A stretch of DNA of 64,000 nt from Chelydra serpentina (taxonomy: Eukaryota; Chordata; Testudines; Chelydridae). Under the pieces are notes generated by a model, which did no database searches, was not told where the DNA came from, and worked only from the letters and a program-made list of their open reading frames with translations. Numbering within the stretch: position 1 is the stretch's first letter; every line of letters starts with the position of its first letter. Where the stretch lies: the NCBI GenBank assembly GCA_037349315.1, contig JBAIAC010000265.1:312501-376500 (forward strand), read 5' to 3'. The position numbers and the translations under genes were made by a program. Positions 1 to 9,000 of this stretch are shown here, piece by piece.

Positions 1-3000
1 CAGGCGATGTGGTAGCCGATGTACAGATCCTGAGTGAGAAAACGCCTCTGCCTACAGGATACGTTTACATTAGGGAGTTCTTAGAGCCCAGTGAGTCTTG
101 TTGCCCCATGACAAATGCATGTGGCGCTCTCCCCTTCTGCCCCCACCCCCCAAACCTCTCCATTTAGCCCAGCATTTTTCTATTGTATTAAAAATGAGGA
201 AACAGCGTACAGTGTGATGTAGGTGTGCCATTGATTTGCTGGAAATAGAATGTAGGCGTTCCTGGCCTTGGTGCATGTTCCTCTGGGCTTAATCCATGGT
301 CTATGTTTGGGGGGTGTATTCCTGTGTAATAGGGAGATTAGGGTGCAGACATGTCACAGCACCTGTCTTTGTACGGACTGAGCGTTGAAAATGCATAGGC
401 CGCATTTGTGGAACAGTGTTGGGCAAGGTTTTCTGTTTCGGCGACGATGGGCCTTTGTAATCCAAAACTGGGTGATTAGGATTTCAGCTCTTCAAAACGT
501 CTTACCAACCGTAATGTTTTTGTAACACTAGCATTAACCTTGGCCTTTTCTTGAGCCAGCATTCACACTGTTCAGTTAAGGCCAACAGCAGAGACTGATG
601 TTACATACCATGAGTTTTATTGCTTACAAACGCAGGACTTTCTTGTGATGTCATGATCTCTGCTTCCCTGTTAGAAACATCCATTTCCAAGAAGAAAAGA
701 ATCTGTGTGAAGCTTGTTCCATTAGGTGCGGCAGAAGTAGTTGTTTTTGACATTATGCTGAGTGGCAAGAATAAAGTGGTCCCATGCTATATGAAGATAG
801 GGTAAGATGCTGCCATCCTTTCACTCTGGCTGCAGGTCCAGCTTTCTGTGGCTTTAGTTCTCAATATAATCTGTTTTTCTCCTCTCTCACTTCCCCCAGG
901 GAAATTAGCAGCTTTGCTGTTTGGTGTAAAAAGGGACAACTTCTCAAACCTAAACCCCTTCCAAAACCAAGGAACATCAGTCTAGGAATGAAGGGTCTTT
1001 CACTGGAGATAACAGACCCGGATAACAAAAAGTACGTAATCAGTCATCACCTTTGATTTTATTGGTGCTTGTCTTGAATTAGCAGTAAGTCCCAGTCTGT
1101 TATGGTGCGACCATGTGGCTTCTGATGTTTTGTCATATGGCTCTCTCAAGGGGTGTGGAAAATAGCTTAGCCCAGTGTTCTTCACTGCACGGCCCACGAG
1201 CCGGTGGTGACTCCCATAAGAACATAAGAATGGCCATACTGGGTCAGACCAAAGGTCCATCCAGCCCAGTATCCTGTCTGCCAACAGTGACCAATGCCAG
1301 GTGCCCAGAGGGAGTGAACCTAACAGGTAATGATCAAGTGGGGAGGGATAGCTCAGTGGTTTGAGCAGTGGCCTGCTAAACCCAGTGTTGTGAGTTCAAT
1401 CCTTGAGGGGGCCATTTAGGGATCTAGGGCAAAAATCTGTCAGGGGACAGTATTTGGTCCTGCTAGTGAAGGCAGGGGACTGGACTCGATGACCTTTCAA
1501 GGTCCTTCCAGTTCTGAGATAGGCATATCTCTGTATATTAAGTGATCTCTCTCCTGCCATCCATCTCCACCCTCTGACAAACAGCGGCTAGGGACACCAT
1601 TCCTTACCCATCCTGGCTAATAGCCATTAATGGACTTAACCTCCATGAATTTATCTAGTTTGCTTTTAAACCTTGTTATAGTCCTAGCCTTCACCCTCCT
1701 CAGGCAAGGCGTTCCACAGGTTGACTGTGTGAAGAACTTCCTTTCATTTGTTTTAAACCTGCTGCCCATTAGTTTCATTTGGTGGCCCCTAGTTCTGCTA
1801 TTATGGGAACAAGTAAATGACTTTCTTCTTCGAGTGCTTGCTCATATGTATTCCAATTAGGTGTACGCGCCGCGCGTGCATGATCGTCGGAAGATTTTTA
1901 CCCTAGCAACACTCGGTGGGCCGGCTGGCGCCCCCTGGAGTGGCGCCGTTGCGGCACCTGATATCTACCTCAGCCGGCCCAGCGCCCTCTCAGTTCCTTC
2001 TTACCGCCCGTGATGGTCGGATCTGTGGAGCAGCATAGCTGATCTCCACCTCCCTAGCTTAGTTAGCACTCGATTAGCATTGTTAATGTTTTAAGTACTT
2101 TAAGTAGTTGTTAATAGTTTTGATAGTCTTGTAAGAAGTTTAGTGTAAATACTAGTGCGAGATAAGGGGCTTTTCCCCTTCTCTCGCCTCTGGTACCAGG
2201 CTCATGCCTGGTTCACCAGGATTCAAGCCGTCGGCTGGCTCCAAGCCAATGCCTACGGGGGACCCCCCCCACGACTCCCATTTGAGGCGCCTGGGGGATC
2301 CCATCTTGCAGATAAGTGTCAGGTCTCCAAGGCTTTTAAGCCTAGAGCCAAGAAGGAGCGGGGCTTTCGCTTAAAGCAGCTCCTAGTAGAACCGACACTT
2401 GGCCCGAGGCCGGCCCCACTGTGACTCAGCAACAGACCCCGGGGCTGGCACCGCCGGACACCGCTGCAGCTGCAAGTACAAGCCCGCCCGGCCCAGACTT
2501 TCGGCCTGGCGCCAGCACCATCGGCTCCCGGTACCGCAAGGTCCGTCGAACTTGGTGGCCGTGAGCTCCCCGGTACAACCCGAGGTAGAGCTAATACTAC
2601 CGTCCAGACCGGCACCGGCCCCAGCGACTCCGGTACCGCAAAGTCTGTTGAGCTCTACGCCCCAGGCGAAGACTCCGGCACAGACGACTCCTGCACCCTA
2701 AGGGCCGTCGACCTCGGTGCCCGTGCGCTCCCCGGTATGCACCAAGGTAGAGCTAATGCGGCCGGCTGCATCAGCACCAGCACCCGCCAACTCCGGTACC
2801 GCCAGGGCCGTTGAGTTCCGTGCCCGACTGAGGCACCGGCACCGTCACCTCCGGCACCGTACGAGGGCCGTTGAGCTCGGTAGCCGTCTGCTCCCCGGTA
2901 TACACCGAGGTAGAGCCAACGCTGGCGCCTGCATCAGCACAGGCAGCCTCAACTCCGGCACCGCCAGGGCCGTTGAGTTCCGTGCCCGACTGAGGCACCG

Positions 3001-6000
3001 GCACCGTCACCTCCGGCACTGCAGGAGGGCCGTTGAGCTTGGTAGCCGTCAGCTCCCCGGTATACACCGAGGTAGAGCCAACGCTGGCGCCTGCATCGGC
3101 ACCGGCAGCCTCAACTCCGGCACCGCCAGGGCCGTTGAGTTCCGTGCCCGACTGAGGCACCGGCACCGTCACCTCCGGCACCGCAGGAGGGCCGTTGAGC
3201 TCGGTAGCCGTCAGCTCCCCGGTATACACCGAGGTAGAGCCAACGCTGGCACCCGCATCGGCACCGGCAGCCTCAGCTCCGGCACCGCCGGTGCCATCGA
3301 GTTCCGCGCCCGACGGAGGCACCGGCACCGGCGACTCCGGCACCGCAGGAGGGCCGTTGAGCTCGGTAGCCGTCAGCTCCCCGGTATACACCGAGGTAGA
3401 GCCAACGCTGGCGCCCGCATCGGCACCGGCAGCCTCGACTCCGGCACCGCCAGGGCCGTTGAGTTCCGTGCCCGACTAAGGCACCGGCGACTCCGGCACC
3501 GCAAGAGGGCCGTCGAGCTCAGTGGCACTGAGCTCCCCGGTTCACACTGAGGTAGAGCTAATGCCGCTGCCTGCATCGGCACCGACCCACTCCGGTACCG
3601 CAAGGTCCGTTGAGTTTCTCACCGCAGGCGAACAGACCCGGCACTGATGCACCGCAAGGTCCGTTGAGCTCGGGGGCCGTGAGCTCCCCGGTACGTACCG
3701 AGGTAGAGCTAATGCTGCCGCGAGGTACGTCTGCCATGCTGTGCCCGCTACCGCACACCGGAGCTGGCCGACACCGATCCAGCTCCAGGCGGACCCCCAG
3801 TCTCGGCACCGCTCGCAGTCCCAGCCCCCGATCCCCATCTCGGCGCCGGTCGCGCTCGCGGTGCCATTCGAGATCGGCCTCTATATACAGCCGTCACTAT
3901 TACGACTCCCGGCACCACCCCCGATCCCGGTGCCGGTCGAAGCGCAGGTCCCTGGGAAGCCGGTCCCGCAGCCGATCGATGAGATGGCCCCCTTCAGGGT
4001 CCAGGTCGGGCTCTTGGCGCCGAGACATGTGTCAAGGGCACCGCCGGCAGGAGCATTCCGCTCCACCCTGGACCTTCCGCTCCGCATTTAGATCCCCTCC
4101 CGCCCCAGACAGGGAGTGGTTACCATATGGACCAAATCCACAGGATGGATTGTCCTAGACGCTGGCTGCAGAACGCACAGAATTCTGCCCAGAGACCACA
4201 TCAGTGGTATTCCTGGACACTGCAGTCTTATTACCAGGACCAAGGGGTTCCTTCCACAGCCTCTCAATCGGCCCACTCGGAACCCCGAGTGACAGGGGCC
4301 ACAGTATCCCGCCCTTCCCTAGAGGAGGTGCAGGAGATAGTGGAGCTCCAAGGTCACGTGGTGGTCATCCTCTTGGCTGACACCCTTGCCAGGCTAACCC
4401 TGCCTTTCGCACGTATGTTCCAGACCAACGCCAGTTCAATCTGATGATCTCCAGCTCGATTCCCCCCACTGCCGGGGGGGTTGAGAAAAGATATATGGCG
4501 TCCTCAAGGTCCTGTGAGTACGTATACACTCACCCCCAACCGTGCTCCTTGCTTGTTCCAATTTGTGAAGGAGAGGCACAGCCAGCAGCCCCTGCACCTA
4601 AGTCTAAGGAAAAGGGATTTCCCCCAGAAATCCAGGCAGAAGCACTCAACCCTGATTGAGGAAGGCAAAAAGGTGGCCAGAACATCTTTGCAGGCCTTCT
4701 TGGATGTCTCCGAATCGGCGACTGGGACACCGGCATTGGGTGTTGCCATATGCCGTATCTCGTGGCTGCAGTCCTCTAACCTCCTGGCGGGGGCACAATT
4801 CACGATTCAGGTCTTGCCCTTCGATGGGCAAGGCCCTTGTCTTCTCTGAAAAACAGACTCGAGACTTCACACCCTGAAGGACGACCGCACTACAATACGG
4901 TCGCTGGGGCTGCATACCCCTGCCACGCAGCGCTGGCCCTTCCGGGCCCTCGAGCATCGCCCCTACCCTACGCCCAGGCCTAGGCAGGACTTCATTAGAA
5001 GACCAGGCCAGGTGGTACAAGGAGGCACCCTGTCATCGGGCTGGCCAGGACCAGGGCCCCCCCCCCTAAGCCATCGATGGGGCCCGAACAAAGTGCTTGA
5101 AGGTGCAGCATCACTCCCTGTCCCTCTTCAGGGACCCTTCTCATGAGCAACTCCTAATTCAGGAAGCGCAAACGCTCCTCAATATAGGGGCAATAGAGGA
5201 GGCTCCAAGGGAGTTCAAAAAAAAAAAAAAAAAAAAAGGGGGCGGGGGTGGGAGGTTTACTCCCGTTATTCCTAATCCCCAAATCAAAACGGGGGTTATG
5301 TCCTATCCTGGACCTTTGCGAACTCAACTAATTCATGGCAAGTTGAAGTTCCTCATGTTTTTTCCCTGGGTTCTATTATACCTTCATGGGATCCTGGAGG
5401 CTGGTACGCTGCCCTCGACATGAAGGATGCGTACTTCCACATAGCTACTTACCTACTTACCGACACACAGACGTTTTCTTCGCTCTGTAGTCGACCAAAG
5501 GCACTTTCAATCCACCGTCTTTCCCTTCGGCCTCTCCACGGCTCCGAGGGTTTTTCACGAAGTACATGGCCGTCGTAACGGCTTCTCTTCGTCAACGGTG
5601 AACCCAAGTATTCCCATGTCTCGACGACTGGCTCATCTGCGGCAGCGCCAACAGCCAGGTCCAGTCGCAGGTTCAGATTTCCATGAGCTCGACTCTCACT
5701 CGAGCGTTCCTGCAGAGCTTCCCAGCTTACCAGCATGAAGCTGCCTGGGTCTACTGGGTCTCATGGTGTCCTGCACGTTCGTGACCAGACACGCCACTTA
5801 CGGCTCTGCTCGTTCCCGGCCTGGCTCTCGCCAGCGTGTCACCCACACAGAGACAACATGGTTGTGGGACTGAGGGTACCATCGCAGGTCCTAGCCTCCC
5901 TAGACTGGTGGCTGGACCCCAAGAAGGTGCCATAAGGGGTGCCATTCCATACCCCACAGCCCTCCCTGGTCCTGACCACAGACGCGTCATCCCTCTGTTG

Positions 6001-9000
6001 GGGGACCCATCTGTAAGATCTTTAGACGCAGGGCCTGTAGCCAGCGCAAGAGTTATCCCTCCACATCAACGTAAGGGAGCTGCGGGCAGTGCGTCTTGCC
6101 TGTCAAGCCTTCTCCAAACACCTTCAGGATCGTTGTGCTATAGTCCTCACAGGCTACACAACGGCCATGCTTTTATATCAATAGGCAAGCAGGGGCACGT
6201 TCGTTCCTGCTCTGCCGAGAAGTCATATGATCGTGGGAGTTCTGCATAGCCCACTCCATCCACCTGGTAACCTCCTTTCTCCTCAGGGTTCAGAACACCT
6301 TGGTGGACCGCCTCAGCAGACCCTTCCAGGCTCCAGAGCGGCCCATTTGCGCGGATGTTACTCACTCTGTCTTCCGGGGCTGGGATTTTCCCACATACAC
6401 CTGTTCGCGACTCGCGAGAATCGCAAGTGCCACGTGTTCTGCTCGATCCGGGACGCTCCCCAGGCTCCCTGATGGACGCCTTTCTCGGGCCTTGGACGGA
6501 TCACCTGTCCTATGCCTTTCCCCCATTTCCACTGATCTGCAGGGTCCCGCTCAAGCTGCGCAGGGACAGGGCCCGCCTACTCCTAATCGCCCCGGCGTGG
6601 CCCAGGCAGTACTGGTACACTGCTCTCCTAGAGCTCTCGATGGCCGCCCAGATCACTCTCCCTTTGTGGCCGGACCTGATTACTCAGCAGCACGGCAGGG
6701 TCTCGCACCCTGACCTGCAACCTCTCCACCTCACGGGGTGGCTGCGGCATGGCTGAACCAGTCCGAGTTATGTTGTTCCGACCCGGTTCAACAGGTTCTT
6801 TTGAGTAGCGGAAAGCCCTCTACCAGGTCCACCTACTGAGCCAAAAGGGAAACGTTTTCCTGCTGGTGCACCCCTCGGGGTATCGCCCCTCGCTGGCGGC
6901 GATCTCGGCCTTTTCACTCTGGCGAGAGTGGGCACTCGATTTTTCCAACCCCATGGCCACTAGCTTCCTCAAGGGGTTGGAACAGCTGTACCCACTAGTC
7001 CAGCATCCGGCCCCTGCATGGGGACCTCAACGTTGTGATAACCAGGCTCATGGGGGCCCCATTCGAGCCTATGATCACCTGCTCGATCCTGTACCTCTCC
7101 TGGAAGACTGCCTTCCTTGTAGCCTCGGCGAGGCACGTATCTGAGCTCAGAGCGCTCACTTCGGGACTCCTTACACGGTGTTCCATAAGGACGAGGTACA
7201 GCTGCGACCACACCTGGCCTCCCTCCCTGAAGGGGGTCGGCCTTTCATGTCAACCAAGACATTTTCTGCTGGTCTTCTACCGGAAGCCGTATGCTTCTTC
7301 AAGGGATCGACATCGTTGCTCCCTGGCCATCCATAGGGCCCTCGCCTTCTACGTCCAGCCCTTTTGCAGAACGACTCAACTGTGCGTTACTATGGCAGAC
7401 CGGATGAAGGGCCTCCCGGTCTCCTCCCAACGCATCTCGTCCTGGATCACGTCGTGTATCCGGGTGTGTTATGACTTGGCTGGTGTTCCCACCACGCACC
7501 TTGCTGCCCACTCCACCCGAGCTCAAGCCTCGTCCTCCGCCTTCCTGGCACATGTACCTATACAGTACATATGTAGGGCAACAACCTGGTCATCGGTGCA
7601 CACCTTTGCCATTCATTATGCCATAGTCCAGCATCCCAGAGAGGACGCTGCGTTTGGTTCACCAGTCCTGCAGTCTGCAGTATCTCACTCCGACCCCACC
7701 GCCTAGGCAAGGCTTGGGAGTCACCTAATTGGAATACATATGAGCAAGCACTCGAAGAAGAAAAGACGGTTACTCACCGTAGTAACTGTTGTTCTTCGAG
7801 ATGTGTTGCTCATATCTATTCCAAACCCGCCCTCCTTCCCCACTGTCGGAGTAGCCGGCAAGAAGGAACTGAGAGGGCGCTGGGCCGGCTGAGGTAGATA
7901 TCAGGTGCCGCAACGGCGCCACTCCAGGGGGCGCCAGCCGGCCCACCGAGTGTTGCTAGGGTAAAAATCTTCCGACGATCATGCACGCGCGGCGCGTACA
8001 CCTAATTGGAATAGATATGAGCAACACATCTCGAAGAACAACAGTTACTACGGTGAGTAACCGTCTTTTTCCTTATTCACTTCCTCCACATCACTCATAC
8101 TTTTATATACTTCTATCTTATCCCCCTTTAGTCTCCTCTTTTCCAAGCTGAAAAGTCCTAGCCTCTTTAATCTCTCCTCATATGGGACCCGTTCCAAACC
8201 CCTAATCATTTTAGTTGCCCTTTTCTGAACCTTTTCTAATGCCAGTATATCCTTTTTGAGATGAGACCACATTTGTACGCAGTATTCAAGATGTGGGCGC
8301 ACCATGGATTTGTATAAGGGCAATAAGAAAGATATTCTCCGTCTTATTCGCTATCCCTTTTTTAATGATTCCTAACATCCTGTTTGCTTTTTTGACTGCC
8401 ACTACACACTGCATGGACGTCTTGAGAGAACTATCCACGATGACTCCAAGATTTTTTTCCTGATTAGTTGTAGCTAAATTAGCCCCCATCATATTGTAAT
8501 AACTTTTCCTTATTCACTTTCTCCACACCCCTCATGATTTTATTTACCTCGATCATATCCCCCTTAGTCTCCTCTTTTCCGAGCTGAAAAGTCCTAGCCT
8601 CTTTAAAAGACAGGGAACAAAGGGTAGGAATAAATGGATTAAACAGTTCTCAGTCCATGAAAGGATCTCCCCTCTTATCCTATGACAACTTAATTTACGT
8701 AAGAGCCTTTGGTGAGGGACCTTGTCAAAGGCTTTCTGGAAATCTAAGTCCACTAGATCCCCCTTGTCCACATGTTTGTTGACCCTTCAGAGAACTCGAA
8801 TAGATTAGTAAGACATGAGTTCCCTTTACAGAAACCATGTTGACTTTTGCCCAACAATTTATGTTCTTCTATGTGCCTGACAATTTTATTCTTTACTATT
8901 GTTTCACCTGATTTGCCCGGTACTGACGTTAGACTTACCGGTCTGTAATTGCCGGGATCACCTCTAGAGCCCTTTTTAAATATTGGTGTTACATTAGCTA

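Larger units (their letters stand above)
1825..8069 (+). mobile_element. DIRS-type tyrosine-recombinase retrotransposon, about 6.2 kb
   Basis: The ends form inverted terminal repeats: about 1828-2005 matches the reverse complement of about 7859-8036. An internal complementary region at about 7716-7840 matches the reverse complement of the two outer ends joined together (right end then left end). This architecture, with no target duplication, is diagnostic of DIRS elements. In between, in order, are a gag-like region, reverse transcriptase, RNase H and tyrosine recombinase remnants. It sits inside a minus-strand CR1 (AAGTAAATGACTTT on the left, TTTCCTTATTCAC on the right) in MVB12A intron 3. 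The gag and RT regions carry stops and frameshifts; the recombinase domain is open. Confidence 0.88.

Noticed and set aside
1336..1420. Possible tRNA-Lys gene (box A and box B present).
   Set aside because: It has SINE structure with a long tRNA-unrelated tail and target duplications; a tRNA gene would be about 73 bp with a full cloverleaf.
2771..3391. Minus-strand 206-codon frame in the DIRS gag region.
   Set aside because: Antisense reading of the 162-bp tandem repeat. The sense frame carries the gag-like text.
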